A stretch of 64,000 bases of DNA from PALSA-600 sp963842335 (GCA_963842335.1 CAWJGF010000003.1:124001-188000), one strand, 5' to 3'. Positions 49,445 to 58,219 are shown, counted from the first letter of the stretch. Notes: a model not told the origin generated them from the letters alone. A program made the numbers and translations.

Positions 49445-51228
49445 TCGTCGTTGTCGCGCATTCGCCGCAGCTCGTCCTCGACCACGGAGTCGTCGAGCTT
49501 CTTGAAGAGCTGCCGCGGTTCCTGCAGGGGCTGTCCCGCGGGAAGCTCGCTCGGCTCCCACGCGCCGACCCACGTCGCATAGTTGCCGGTCAGGACCTGA
49601 TGCGACGCGCCGTCCTCTTCGACCTCGCGGAACTCGAGCGGCCCCGCGATGAACCCGTCGTACCCGAGCAGCTCATGCACCTGCTGCGAGGTATGAGGGA
49701 GAAACGGCGTGAAGATCGTCTTCAGGTTGTCGACCGCGCGGAGCGAGACGAACAGGACGGTCGCCGCCCGCTCACGGTCGGTCTTGACGAGCGCCCAGGG
49801 AGCCTGCTCGCTGACGTACTGGTTGACCGTGGTCGCCAGGCGCATCGTCTCGGCGAGGGCGGCGCGGAAGCGGCCCTCTTCGATGAGCGCGCCCACGGTC
49901 TCGAAGCCGGCTTCGACCCCCGCGAGCACGGCCCGGTCCTCGCTCGTGAGCTCGCCCGGGTCCGGGACAGCCCCGAAGTTCCGGTGCGCGTTCGTAAGGG
50001 TGCGGTTGACCAGGTTGCCCCAGTTCGCGAGCAGCTCGTCGTTGTTGCGGCGCACAAATTCCACCCACGTGAAGTCGGCGTCCTGCATCTCCGGCCCGGC
50101 GGCGACGAGGTAGTACCGCAGCGCGTCGGGGTCGTAGCGGTCGAGGAAGTCGCGCAGGTAGATCACGTGCTGGCGGCTCGAGGAGAATTGCTTGCCCTCC
50201 ATCGTCAGGAACTCGGTCGCGAAGACGTTGTCGGGCAGTTCGAGCGGCGCCTGGCCCGCGCCGTAGACGCCGCCCTTCTCGTAGCCCAGGAGCATCGCCG
50301 GCCAGATCACCGTGTGGAACACGATGTTGTCCTTCCCCTGGAAGTAGGCATGCCGCGCGTCGGGGTTCTGCCACCAGTCGCGCCACGCCTCCGGCTCACC
50401 GGTCAGCGCCGCCCATTCGATGCTTGCCGAGAGGTAGCCGATCACGGCGTCGAACCAGACGTAGATGCGCTTGTTCGGGTCCTCGACGTAGCCGGGAATC
50501 GGGATCGTGACGCCCCAGTCGAGGTCACGAGTGATCGGCCGGGGCCGCACCTCGTCGATCAGCCCGAGTGAGAAGTTGCGCACGTTCGGGCGCCAGTCGT
50601 CGTGGCCGGTGATCCAGGTTCGCAGCGCGTCGGCGAACTTCGGCAGGTCGAGAAAGAGGTGCTTGGTCTCGCGGAACTCGGGGGTCGCGCCGTCGATCTT
50701 CGAACGCGGGTTGATCAGCTCGGTCGGATCGAGTTGGTTGCCGCAGTTGTCGCACTGGTCGCCCCGCGCCTCCGGATAGCCGCAGATCGGGCACGTCCCC
50801 TCGATGTAGCGGTCCGGCAGCGTGTGCCCGGTCGTCGGCGAGAACGAGACGAGCATCTCGCGCTCGAGAATCGCCCCGTGCTCGTAGAGCGTCTTGAAGA
50901 GGTCCTGGGTGACCGCGGCATGGTTCCGCGTCGTCGTCCGCGAGAAGCAGTCGTACGAGAGGCCGAGCCGACGGAAGTCCTCGCGGAAGGCCGCGTTGTA
51001 GTAGTCGGCGACCTCAGCGTAGGGCTTCCCCTCTCGATCGGCGGCGACCATCACCGGCGTGCCGTGCTCGTCCGTCCCGCTGACCATGAGAACGTCGTTG
51101 CCCTTGAGCCGGTGGTAGCGAGCGAATGCGTCCGACGGGACGCCAAAGCCCGCCACATGCCCCAGGTGCCGATGGCCCGCCGCATACGGCCAGGCGGGCG
51201 CTACCAGGATCTTCCGGGCTGCTGCCAT
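49441..51228 (-). CDS. metG: Methionyl-tRNA synthetase
   Basis: The 595-residue class I synthetase has PAWPYAAGHRHLGHVAG (HIGH equivalent), DEHGTP, a zinc knuckle with CPICG and CDNCG, GKDNIVFHTVIWPAML and the KMSKS variant GKQFSSSR. An anticodon-binding helical domain follows; the C-terminal tRNA-binding module of some MetG proteins is absent. ATG at 51228 preferred; a TTG three codons upstream is possible. It heads the metG-tatD-rsmA-ispE operon. Confidence 0.95.
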   Translation of the reverse strand: MAAARKILVAPAWPYAAGHRHLGHVAGFGVPSDAFARYHRLKGNDVLMVSGTDEHGTPVMVAADREGKPYAEVADYYNAAFREDFRRLGLSYDCFSRTTTRNHAAVTQDLFKTLYEHGAILEREMLVSFSPTTGHTLPDRYIEGTCPICGYPEARGDQCDNCGNQLDPTELINPRSKIDGATPEFRETKHLFLDLPKFADALRTWITGHDDWRPNVRNFSLGLIDEVRPRPITRDLDWGVTIPIPGYVEDPNKRIYVWFDAVIGYLSASIEWAALTGEPEAWRDWWQNPDARHAYFQGKDNIVFHTVIWPAMLLGYEKGGVYGAGQAPLELPDNVFATEFLTMEGKQFSSSRQHVIYLRDFLDRYDPDALRYYLVAAGPEMQDADFTWVEFVRRNNDELLANWGNLVNRTLTNAHRNFGAVPDPGELTSEDRAVLAGVEAGFETVGALIEEGRFRAALAETMRLATTVNQYVSEQAPWALVKTDRERAATVLFVSLRAVDNLKTIFTPFLPHTSQQVHELLGYDGFIAGPLEFREVEEDGASHQVLTGNYATWVGAWEPSELPAGQPLQEPRQLFKKLDDSVVEDELRRMRDNDE

Positions 51229-52594
51229 CGCGTTCAATCATACGAATGGCCCCGTGCGTCTCCTGGAACCGGACGGCGGCAAGCACCGCACCGACGCCGA
51301 GCGTGAGCCCCGCCGCGACCACGGCCACGACCGCCGCGAGTCCGATCCCGCCGAGCCGCAGCAGTCCGGGTGCGGCCGAGAGACGCCGCTGGCGAAGCGC
51401 CGACGCAGCACCGACGCCGTGCAGCCGTTCGCGCGCGGGCCGGTCGAGCAGCGCGATTGCCTCCACGCGGGGCCTGGTGGCCGCTCGTGCCGGCCGCGCC
51501 ACGACGCGGATTGTCGGCGGCTGAGCGTCCACATCTTCAGCCCGGGCCTTTGTCGTAGGCCGGGCGTCGCCCGGCGACAACGGGCTTGCCCCCGCGGAGG
51601 CTGGCCCGAAGCTGCCGGGTGTCGAACCCTGTGTCATCGAACTGCGCGTCATCGAACCGCGTGCCATCGAACCGCGTGCCATCGAACCGCGTGTCACGCG
51701 CTGCCTCGAGCCGAGTGTTGAACCGCGTGTCGAACCCACCTCCGCGCTGCCTCGCACCCAGGCACGCGTGCGTCGTCCCCCCTGGCCATGCGCTCTGCGG
51801 AACGCAGACCCCGGAGTGCCGGCAGATCGCGGGCGGTGACGCACGACGAAGAACGAAGACGACTGCGCCTCGACGGCCGACCGACTCGCGGTCGGCGGCG
51901 CGGCAGCACTCGCGGCGGGGGCCGAGACCGCGGGCGGCTGCGCCGTCGCGGGCGCGGGCGTCGACGCCGTCGCAGGCGATGCGGCGTCGTGTGACGCCGG
52001 AGCGGGCGACGTCGCAACCGCCGACGTTCTGGAGGGCGGTGCGGCCGCCGGTGGAGCCGCGCCGGCACCGGGTGCGTCAGCGGTTCGGCCGGCTCCCGGG
52101 TCGGCGGCAGCGGGAGCCGGACTGGTTGGCGGAGCGGCGCGACCCGGAAGGACTGAGAGCGGATCGAGGTATCCCTGCGCCTCGGCGGCGATCCGGACGC
52201 CGAGGTGCACATAGGGCTGCGCCACCTCCGGGTCGCCACTCGGGCCGATCGTGCCGACGGCGTCGCCCTCGGCAACCGCCGCCCCCACGGGAGCCAGCAG
52301 CGAACCGAGATGCGTGAGCGTGACCGCATCCCCCGCGGAGGTGGCGATCGTGATGCTCTTGCCGGAGCTTGGCACTGTTCCGGCGAACGTCACGGTGCCC
52401 GTCGCGGGCGCAAGGACCGTCGCGCCCGCGTCACCCGCGATGTCGATGCCGCGATGCTGGCCGGCGGCATAAGGATGAGCCGGGTCGAAGTCGTAGGGCT
52501 GAAGGACGGGGCCGGATGCCGGCCATGTCCAGGCGCCAGCGCTGGGCGCGACAACGAGCACGAAGAACACGGCGAACAACAGGAGAGAACGCAT
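51014..52594 (-). CDS. Exported M23-like (degenerate LytM) protein with Pro/Ala-rich linker
   Basis: The protein starts with a signal peptide (SLLLFAVFFVLVVAPSAGA) and a LytM-like domain at about 25-145 (GQHRGIDIAGDAGATVLAPA ... PYVHLGVRI). The HxxxD zinc site is kept, but the usual HxH motif reads YVH, so enzyme activity may be lost. Long Pro/Ala- and Arg/Ser-rich linkers, a 15-bp repeat coding RGSMA, and one membrane helix (LAAVVAVVAAGLTLGVGAVL) follow. AAGGTGG precedes the ATG at 52594. The frame continues 215 bases into metG in another phase, giving an implausible Arg-rich tail; a nearby shift would stop it at TGA just before metG. A consensus-like promoter lies upstream. Confidence 0.75.
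   Translation of the reverse strand: MRSLLLFAVFFVLVVAPSAGAWTWPASGPVLQPYDFDPAHPYAAGQHRGIDIAGDAGATVLAPATGTVTFAGTVPSSGKSITIATSAGDAVTLTHLGSLLAPVGAAVAEGDAVGTIGPSGDPEVAQPYVHLGVRIAAEAQGYLDPLSVLPGRAAPPTSPAPAAADPGAGRTADAPGAGAAPPAAAPPSRTSAVATSPAPASHDAASPATASTPAPATAQPPAVSAPAASAAAPPTASRSAVEAQSSSFFVVRHRPRSAGTPGSAFRRAHGQGGRRTRAWVRGSAEVGSTRGSTLGSRQRVTRGSMARGSMARGSMTRSSMTQGSTPGSFGPASAGASPLSPGDARPTTKARAEDVDAQPPTIRVVARPARAATRPRVEAIALLDRPARERLHGVGAASALRQRRLSAAPGLLRLGGIGLAAVVAVVAAGLTLGVGAVLAAVRFQETHGAIRMIERDGSSPEDPGSARLAVCGGPSAPGACGGLWRPVGRIRSLPPAQGQRRSHGQRDGRARHAGDGRRRSRGEALR
51620..51694. repeat. 15-bp tandem repeat in the M23-like gene
   Basis: Units of CATCGAACCGCGTGC start at 51635 (variant), 51650, 51665 and 51680, with a weaker copy at 51620. 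They encode RGSMA-like pentapeptides on the minus strand. Confidence 0.85.
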
Positions 52595-52633
52595 CGGCAC
52601 CACCTTGGTTGTCTGAGCAGAGAACGCTCAGTC

Positions 52634-52663
52634 ACGGTACGGGGTGGCAGCCAGCGTTGTCAA
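52634..52663 (-). promoter_or_regulatory. Sigma70-type promoter of the M23-like gene
   Basis: Minus-strand TTGACA (52663-52658) is followed after 18 bp by TACCGT (52639-52634). A CTGAGC/GCTCAG inverted repeat (52613-52631) lies at the expected transcription start and could be an operator or leader hairpin. Confidence 0.6.
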
Positions 52664-52680
52664 AAAAGATTACACAGTTG

Positions 52681-53484
52681 TCACAAAGAGCCGCGATAGA
52701 GGCCGTTTCGGGACATGCCCGAGAGGCGCGCGACGACGTCGGCGGCGACCTTCCGGGGTGTTCCAGCCTCGACGAGGTCGGCCACGGCTGCGAGGGCCTC
52801 GGCTGGATCGGGCGCAGGGGCGTCGCCCGCTGCGATCACGAGCGTGATCTCTCCCTTCGGCGCCGCCGCCAGGCGCGCTGCAAGCTCGCCGGCCGGCCCC
52901 CGCAGGATCTCCTCGAACCGCTTGGTCAGTTCCCGGCAGACCGCCACGTGCCTGTCCGGGTCGAACGCCGCGAGCGATCGCAGCGTTGCGGGGAGCCGCT
53001 GCGCCGACTCGAACGCCACGACCGGGAACGCCCACGACTCGAGCTCGCGCCAGAGCGCGTCGAGTGCGCCCGCCTTACGGGGTAGGAAGCCGACGAACCC
53101 GTAGCCGGCACCCGCGAGCCCGCTCGCCACGAGGGCGGTCTCCACCGCCGACGGGCCAGGGAGCACGGTCACCGCGACGCCGGCGTCGAGCGCCGCGCGA
53201 ACAAGTCGCGCCCCAGGGTCGGAGACCACGGGCATGCCCGCATCGGTGACGAGAGCGATCCGCTCGCCCGCCGCGAGTCTCGGCAGGATCTCCGCGACGC
53301 GCGCCGCCTCGTTGTGCTCGTGGTAGGAGAGGAGCCGGGCGCGGATTCCATGACGCTCGAGAAGGCCGCGGGTGTGCCGGGTGTCCTCGGCCAGGACGAG
53401 ATCCGCCTCGCGAAGCTCGGCCAGCACACGCAGCGTGATGTCCTCGAGGTTCCCGATCGGCGTCGCGCAGACCGCGAGCGGCAC
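52681..53484 (-). CDS. rsmI: 16S rRNA 2'-O-ribose methyltransferase RsmI
   Basis: The 267-residue protein has the RsmI pattern: ATPIGNLEDITLRVLAEL, VLAEDTRHTRGLLERHGI, LVTDAGMPVVSDPGARLVRA, VLPGPSAVETALVASGL, FVGFLPRK and a C-terminal helical domain. It methylates C1402 of 16S rRNA. The GTG start shares its G with the TAG of the ROK gene (TAGTG). Confidence 0.95.
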   Translation of the reverse strand: MPLAVCATPIGNLEDITLRVLAELREADLVLAEDTRHTRGLLERHGIRARLLSYHEHNEAARVAEILPRLAAGERIALVTDAGMPVVSDPGARLVRAALDAGVAVTVLPGPSAVETALVASGLAGAGYGFVGFLPRKAGALDALWRELESWAFPVVAFESAQRLPATLRSLAAFDPDRHVAVCRELTKRFEEILRGPAGELAARLAAAPKGEITLVIAAGDAPAPDPAEALAAVADLVEAGTPRKVAADVVARLSGMSRNGLYRGSL

Positions 53485-54359
53485 TAGGAGAGCGCCTCGA
53501 AGGCGAGCAGTCCAGCGCCGATCAGACCGGCGTGGGCGCCGAGCTCGGCGAGCTCGAGCTCGACCTCCTGCCCGGCGGGAGCGAGCGCCTCGGTGAGAAC
53601 CGCAAGCCGCGCGGCGGGCATGAGGAGCTCGAAGGCGGCAACGCCGAAGCCACCGCCGATCACGACCCGTTCCGGCCCGAAGATGTTCACGAGCGACCCG
53701 ATCGCGACGCCAAGGTGATGCCCAACCTCCTCCAGCACCGGATGCCGCTCGGCGACCAGGTCATGCGCGGTGGCATTCCCGCCCAGCGCAGTCCGCGCGA
53801 GCCTGTCCGCGGCACGGCCCGAGCAGTACGCCTCGAGGTGCCCGCGACCCGAGCACGCACCCTGGCACGGCTCGCCGTCTTCGACGATCACCATGTGCCC
53901 GAGCTCGGTCCAGGCTCGAAAGAGGGCGCCGTCTGCGACCACCCCACCGCCGACGCCCGTTCCCAGCGTGAGCATGACGATGTTGGCAGCGCCCCGACCC
54001 GCACCGCGGACGAACTCGGCGTACGCCGCAGAGCTCCCGTCGTTCTCCATGGAGATCGGCAATTCGAGACGTCGCTCCATCTCGGCGCGAAAGTGTGTGT
54101 TCCGGAGCGGGATATTCACGGCGCCGAGCGCGATCCCGCGCGGCTGGTCGATGCGGGACGGGATGCCGAACCCAACCGCGCCGACATCGTCCTGCGGCAA
54201 CGCGCGCACGAGGTCGGCGAGCTCGTCGAGGAGCGCTGCCTGAGATGTCGTCACCGTCGGGCGTTCCAGCATCTCGTGGACGCGGCCGTCGCCGTCGATC
54301 ACTCCACCGAGGATCTTCGTCCCGCCGAGGTCGACGCCGATGACACGATTTGCAGTCAC
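53484..54359 (-). CDS. ROK-family sugar kinase (glucokinase-like)
   Basis: The 291-residue protein has the ROK features: VIGVDLGGTKILGGVID phosphate loop, PISMENDGSSAAYAEF, MLTLGTGVGGGVVADG, ELGHMVI, and the zinc-site region GEPCQGACSGRGHLEAYCSG, where one usual Cys is His. VVIGGGFG near the end closes the ATP site. Glucokinase is the most likely activity. GTG at 54359 begins the conserved sequence and lies back to back with the LCP gene. Confidence 0.88.
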   Translation of the reverse strand: MTANRVIGVDLGGTKILGGVIDGDGRVHEMLERPTVTTSQAALLDELADLVRALPQDDVGAVGFGIPSRIDQPRGIALGAVNIPLRNTHFRAEMERRLELPISMENDGSSAAYAEFVRGAGRGAANIVMLTLGTGVGGGVVADGALFRAWTELGHMVIVEDGEPCQGACSGRGHLEAYCSGRAADRLARTALGGNATAHDLVAERHPVLEEVGHHLGVAIGSLVNIFGPERVVIGGGFGVAAFELLMPAARLAVLTEALAPAGQEVELELAELGAHAGLIGAGLLAFEALS

Positions 54360-54369
54360 GCCCGGTGGG

Positions 54370-54376
54370 TAACGTA
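54370..54376. promoter_or_regulatory. Overlapping divergent -10 candidates
   Basis: TAACGT on the plus strand (54370-54375) lies 10 nt before the LCP ATG, and TACGTT on the minus strand (54376-54371) lies 11 nt before the ROK GTG. The two hexamers occupy the same bases, so the promoters would exclude each other. Confidence 0.35.
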
Positions 54377-54385
54377 ACCCGCCAG

Positions 54386-55573
54386 ATGGCGCGGGAAGAA
54401 AAGCCCTATCGCGTCTACAGGGGCGGCCGTGCCAAAGGGAAGGTCCCGTCGGCATCGTCACGTCCAGGACGCACCTCCCGCGACGCCGCTGGCAGCTCAG
54501 GCGCGGGCGTTAGCCGCTCGGAGTACAGGGGACCTGGCGCTCCGCGCACCGGTACGCGCCGCCCACGCTGGGGGCGCCGCATCGCGATCACCGTCGCCGT
54601 CCTCCTCGTCCTGATCGTCGTCTGGGGCGTCGCGAGCTGGTTCTCCTTCTCCCGTGGCGTCTCGGATGCGAACAAGCGACTCGACCAGAACGCGAAGCTG
54701 GCGCTGACATCCCAGAGCGGCCTTCTGATCTCGCACCCCACCACGATCCTGATGCTGGGCACCGACAACTCGCAGATCGGCGGACGCGCGGGCGACCGTC
54801 ACTCCGACTCGATTCTGCTGCTGCGCACCGACCCGTCGCATCACAGGCTGTACTACTTGTCGATTCCGCGCGACATCGAGGTGCCGATCCCAGGCTTCGG
54901 GACCCAGAAGATCAACGCCGCCTTCCAGAACGGCGGCCCGGCGCTGGCGATCAGAACGATCCATGCGTTCACGGGCCTCGACGTGAATCACGTCGTCGTC
55001 GTCAACTTCGCGGATTTCAAGGATCTGATCGACGCGCTCGGCGGAATCGACGTGAACGTCCCGAAGCCGATCCGCTCGAACCGCTTCGACTGCCCCTACG
55101 CCACGCAGGCGCGCTGCGCGAAGTGGCAGGGCTGGCGCTTCGCCAAGGGCACTCAGCATATGAACGGCGAGCGGGCGCTGATCTACTCCCGCATCCGCGA
55201 GAACATGCTCGACCCGTCGGAGACCGACATCACGCGCGGTGCGCGCCAGCAGGCAGTCATGGAGGCAGTCGCATCGCGATTCACGTCGCCGGGGACGCTC
55301 ATTCGCACCCCGTTCTCGGGGGCATCGTTCGTGAAGCCGCTGACCACCGATCTGAGCGCGGGCCAGCTGATGCAGCTCGGCTGGGTGAAGTTCAGGGCGT
55401 CGAACTCGGGCTCGATCCACTGCCGGCTCGGCGGCGATCTCGGCGGCGGCGGAACGGGCGGCCCGAGCGAGGACAATCCGGCGACGATTGCGATGTTCCT
55501 CGGCAAGTCGGCCCCGCAGCCGCCGACGGATCCGTTCGGGCCCGGCTGCGTCATCGGCCACACGCTCCAATAG
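54386..55573 (+). CDS. LytR-CpsA-Psr (LCP) family protein
   Basis: The 395-residue protein has a basic, Ser/Gly-rich cytoplasmic N-terminus of about 60 residues, one membrane helix (IAITVAVLLVLIVVWGVASW) and an extracytoplasmic LCP domain: ILMLGTDNSQIGG, GDRHSDSILLLRTDP, LSIPRDIEVPIPG, INAAFQNGGPALAI, DALGGIDVNVPKPI and ERALIYSRIRE. LCP enzymes ligate teichoic acid or polysaccharide precursors to peptidoglycan. ATG at 54386 (MAREEKPYRV) is preferred to upstream starts that overlap the divergent ROK gene. Confidence 0.9.
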   Translation: MAREEKPYRVYRGGRAKGKVPSASSRPGRTSRDAAGSSGAGVSRSEYRGPGAPRTGTRRPRWGRRIAITVAVLLVLIVVWGVASWFSFSRGVSDANKRLDQNAKLALTSQSGLLISHPTTILMLGTDNSQIGGRAGDRHSDSILLLRTDPSHHRLYYLSIPRDIEVPIPGFGTQKINAAFQNGGPALAIRTIHAFTGLDVNHVVVVNFADFKDLIDALGGIDVNVPKPIRSNRFDCPYATQARCAKWQGWRFAKGTQHMNGERALIYSRIRENMLDPSETDITRGARQQAVMEAVASRFTSPGTLIRTPFSGASFVKPLTTDLSAGQLMQLGWVKFRASNSGSIHCRLGGDLGGGGTGGPSEDNPATIAMFLGKSAPQPPTDPFGPGCVIGHTLQ

Positions 55574-55617
55574 GCTCGGACTACGCCGTACCGCTCGAGC
55601 GGCAGCGAATGAGCCGG

Positions 55618-55971
55618 TCAGGCTTCGGCGGCCTTCTTGCCGTCGCCACCCGAATCACTCGAGCCTCCGGAGCTGCCGCTCGAGTCGCCGGAGCCGGAGG
55701 ATTCGGCCGATCCGCTCGATTCATTCGAGCCGCCGCCGTCGGAGGATGAGCCCGATCCCTCCGAGGCCCCGTCCTTCGCCGGCTTCTTCGACTTCCGGCC
55801 GTAGTCGGTCGAATAGAAACCCGAGCCTTTGTAGTGCACCGCGACCGGATGCAGGACGCGTTGCAACGGCCCCGCGCCGCATACCTCGCACACCTCTGGG
55901 CTCGGCGCCATCATGCCGTGGAACGTCTCGAACAGATGACCGTTCGGGCATTTGTACTCATAGATCGGCAC
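55618..55971 (-). CDS. FmdB-family zinc-ribbon protein with Ser/Gly tail
   Basis: The 117-residue protein has the FmdB ribbon at 1-40 (MPIYEYKCPNGHLFETFHG, then CEVCGAGPLQRVL) with Cys/His zinc ligands, a conserved GSGFYSTDYG segment, and a low-complexity Ser/Gly/Asp tail of about 50 residues. FmdB proteins are putative regulators of unknown mechanism. GTG start lies nine bases after a TAGCCT hexamer. Confidence 0.9.
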   Translation of the reverse strand: MPIYEYKCPNGHLFETFHGMMAPSPEVCEVCGAGPLQRVLHPVAVHYKGSGFYSTDYGRKSKKPAKDGASEGSGSSSDGGGSNESSGSAESSGSGDSSGSSGGSSDSGGDGKKAAEA

Positions 55972-55980
55972 GGATCGGCA

Positions 55981-55986
55981 AGGCTA
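55981..55986 (-). promoter_or_regulatory. -10 hexamer TAGCCT for the FmdB-family gene
   Basis: Minus-strand TAGCCT is nine bases before the GTG at 55971. The same hexamer on the other strand precedes the divergent CopC-CopD gene. Confidence 0.45.
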
Positions 55987-56040
55987 GCACCGAGCCCGAG
56001 CGACACCCGAGCCGCGCCCTCGCGGGCGATGTACGCCCGG

Positions 56041-56046
56041 TAGCCT
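56041..56046 (+). promoter_or_regulatory. -10 hexamer TAGCCT for the CopC-CopD gene
   Basis: TAGCCT is eight bases before the GTG at 56055, with no Shine-Dalgarno. Confidence 0.45.
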
Positions 56047-56054
56047 CGCCGAAC

Positions 56055-58025
56055 GTGAAGCGCACGGTCTTCGTCTCACTGCTCGTCGCCTCACTGCTCG
56101 TCGCGCTCGCTCTCCCAGCCGGAGCCGCCGCACACGCAACGCTTCTACGGACCGTCCCCGCGAACGGTGCCGTCCTCGGCCGCGCACCGTCCGCGGTCCA
56201 CGTCGAGTTCGACGATGGCATCAGGGTCGCGTCAGGCAACGCCGCGGTCGCGAACTCGAACGGCGCATCCGTGCTCGGCGGTGCGCCGCGGACGAAAGGC
56301 CATGTGCTGACGATTCCTCTCCGTTCCGGGCTCGCGAAAGGGGCGTACAGCGTTCGCTGGAGCATCGTCTCCGACGACGGCCACCGCGAGGAAGGACTCG
56401 TCGCATTCGCGATCGGGCGCGGAGAGCCGGCGCCGCGGTCCGTCCTCGGCGCTTCGGCCGGCCTCGGATGGGTCAGCTTCGCGTTGCGTGCGCTCTACTA
56501 CCTGGGGTTGCTCGCCGGAGCGGGCGCCGCGTTCTTCGGAGTCGCCATGCGTGGAATCGCGAGCAGTCGGCTGCGACGACCGCTCGCGCACCTCCTATTC
56601 TTCTCCCTCCTCGCCACCTTTCTCGGAGCGAGCGCGATCGTGCATGCCGCCCCGCCCGGTACGCGCTACGCCCTCGTCCTGAAAGTCGCGTTGACGATTT
56701 CACTCGTCGGTGGAGCTGCGGCAGCACTCGCGCCCACCTATCCAGCCCTGCTCGTGGTCGCCGGTGCGAGCGCGATCGTCCTGCTCGCGGCGCCGACGCT
56801 TTCTGGGCACGCACTCGACCGCGATCAACCACGTGGTCTCGCAGCAGTCGTCGATCTCGCGCACTCGACGTCGGCAGCGGTGTGGTTCGGAGGACTGCTC
56901 GCCCTCGCGTTCGTCGTGCCCGGCGCCGCCGACGAGCCCGAGCGCAGGGCGATCGCGCGGCGCTTCTCGACGATCGCGCTCGTCTCCGTGATCGTGCTGG
57001 GCCTGACCGGGCTGGGGCGTGCGATCACCGAACTGTCGGCGGTCAACCAGCTCTGGTCCACGTCCTACGGCCGCGCGCTCATCATCAAGACGGCGCTCTT
57101 CGTGCCGCTGCTGGGTGTCGGCTGGGTGAATCGCTCGCTGCTGGCGGACGCATTCGCACGCCTGCGGCGCTCGGTGCTGATCGAGGTGACAGTGATCACG
57201 GCGATCATCGGCGTGGTCGGGGTGCTCACCGACCTGCGACCGGGCAAGCTCGTCTCTCACGCCGTCGCGCCGGTGGCCGTCGCGCAAGCCCCGGGACCGC
57301 CACCGCTCCCACCCGCCGCGGCCGTCGTCGACGGCCGCGAGCTCGGGACGCTCGCGGTGACGGTCGCCCGCCTGCCAACGCAGGCGACGGTGACCCTTCT
57401 CGACAGCGACGGCACGGCGGCAACGGGCCGATCGGTGCAGATCGACGGGAGACCCACGCAGAGCTGCGGGGCCGGGTGTTACCGCGCCCCCGCCGGCCCA
57501 GCCAGGCCCCTGCGGGTACGCGTCGGCGGCCGGACACTCACATTCGACCTGCCGGCGACCGCGCCCGATGGGCGCGCCGCACTCGCGCGCGTCACTCGCG
57601 CGTTCCGGGACGCGAGGACGATCGTCTTCGACGAGACGCTCGCCTCTACCCCGACGAACGCGCAGACAACCCGGTTCGTGCTCGTAGCTCCGGACCGCCT
57701 GTCGTACCGCACGCGGGGCGGCCCCGCGGCGATCGTGATCGGGACAAAGCGCTGGGACCGCGACACGGCCCACGGGCCTTGGCTCCCCTCGCAGCAGACG
57801 AGGCTTGCAGTGACTCAGCCGTACTGGCGGGCGGCGCGCAACGTCCACCTCGTCGCACCGGGGGTGCTGACGTTTCTCGACCCCTCCCTCCCCGCGGTGT
57901 TCCGGCTCGACACCACGGGCGCTCGTCTCAAGCGCCTCGGGATGACTGCGGCCGCGCACTTCATGGTCGACCGCTACCTCGGCTTCGACGGCCCTGCGTC
58001 AGTCTCGCCGCCACCTTCGCCCTGA
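56055..58025 (+). CDS. CopC-CopD copper-handling fusion protein
   Basis: The 656-residue protein has a signal peptide ending in AAAHATLLRTVPANGA, so the mature N-terminus carries the CopC copper-ligand His, and WSIVSDDGHREEG supplies further CopC-type ligands. Eight or so membrane helices of a CopD domain follow (about 150-395). The last 260 residues form an extracytoplasmic region with no recognised domain and one Cys pair (SCGAGC). By family it binds and imports copper. GTG at 56055 gives the signal peptide. Its 3' end overlaps a small antisense gene by 52 bases. Confidence 0.88.
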   Translation: MKRTVFVSLLVASLLVALALPAGAAAHATLLRTVPANGAVLGRAPSAVHVEFDDGIRVASGNAAVANSNGASVLGGAPRTKGHVLTIPLRSGLAKGAYSVRWSIVSDDGHREEGLVAFAIGRGEPAPRSVLGASAGLGWVSFALRALYYLGLLAGAGAAFFGVAMRGIASSRLRRPLAHLLFFSLLATFLGASAIVHAAPPGTRYALVLKVALTISLVGGAAAALAPTYPALLVVAGASAIVLLAAPTLSGHALDRDQPRGLAAVVDLAHSTSAAVWFGGLLALAFVVPGAADEPERRAIARRFSTIALVSVIVLGLTGLGRAITELSAVNQLWSTSYGRALIIKTALFVPLLGVGWVNRSLLADAFARLRRSVLIEVTVITAIIGVVGVLTDLRPGKLVSHAVAPVAVAQAPGPPPLPPAAAVVDGRELGTLAVTVARLPTQATVTLLDSDGTAATGRSVQIDGRPTQSCGAGCYRAPAGPARPLRVRVGGRTLTFDLPATAPDGRAALARVTRAFRDARTIVFDETLASTPTNAQTTRFVLVAPDRLSYRTRGGPAAIVIGTKRWDRDTAHGPWLPSQQTRLAVTQPYWRAARNVHLVAPGVLTFLDPSLPAVFRLDTTGARLKRLGMTAAAHFMVDRYLGFDGPASVSPPPSP

Positions 58026-58213
58026 CGGTGGGCCTCCGCGACGAGCTCGAGGAAGCAGGGCGCCTCTTCGAACGCCGTGAGCCCTGACGGGGCGTTGCGA
58101 GGCCCGCGCGAGCGCCGGGAGGCCCGCCGGACCGTTGCGATCGCGCCCGCGGCGCCGACAACGCCGCCGATCGCGAACGAGCGAAGCTTGCTGCCGCGTC
58201 CGGCGCCGTCCAT
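57974..58213 (-). CDS. Small conserved-looking protein
   Basis: The 79-residue protein has a hydrophobic Gly/Ala segment (SFAIGGVVGAAGAIATV), a basic stretch and the sequence GLTAFEEAPCFLELVAEA, which looks like a conserved motif rather than a chance translation. The ATG is six bases after a TAGGAT hexamer. The tail overlaps the convergent CopC-CopD gene by 52 bases. Function unknown. Confidence 0.55.
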   Translation of the reverse strand: MDGAGRGSKLRSFAIGGVVGAAGAIATVRRASRRSRGPRNAPSGLTAFEEAPCFLELVAEAHRQGEGGGETDAGPSKPR

Positions 58214-58219
58214 GCGACG

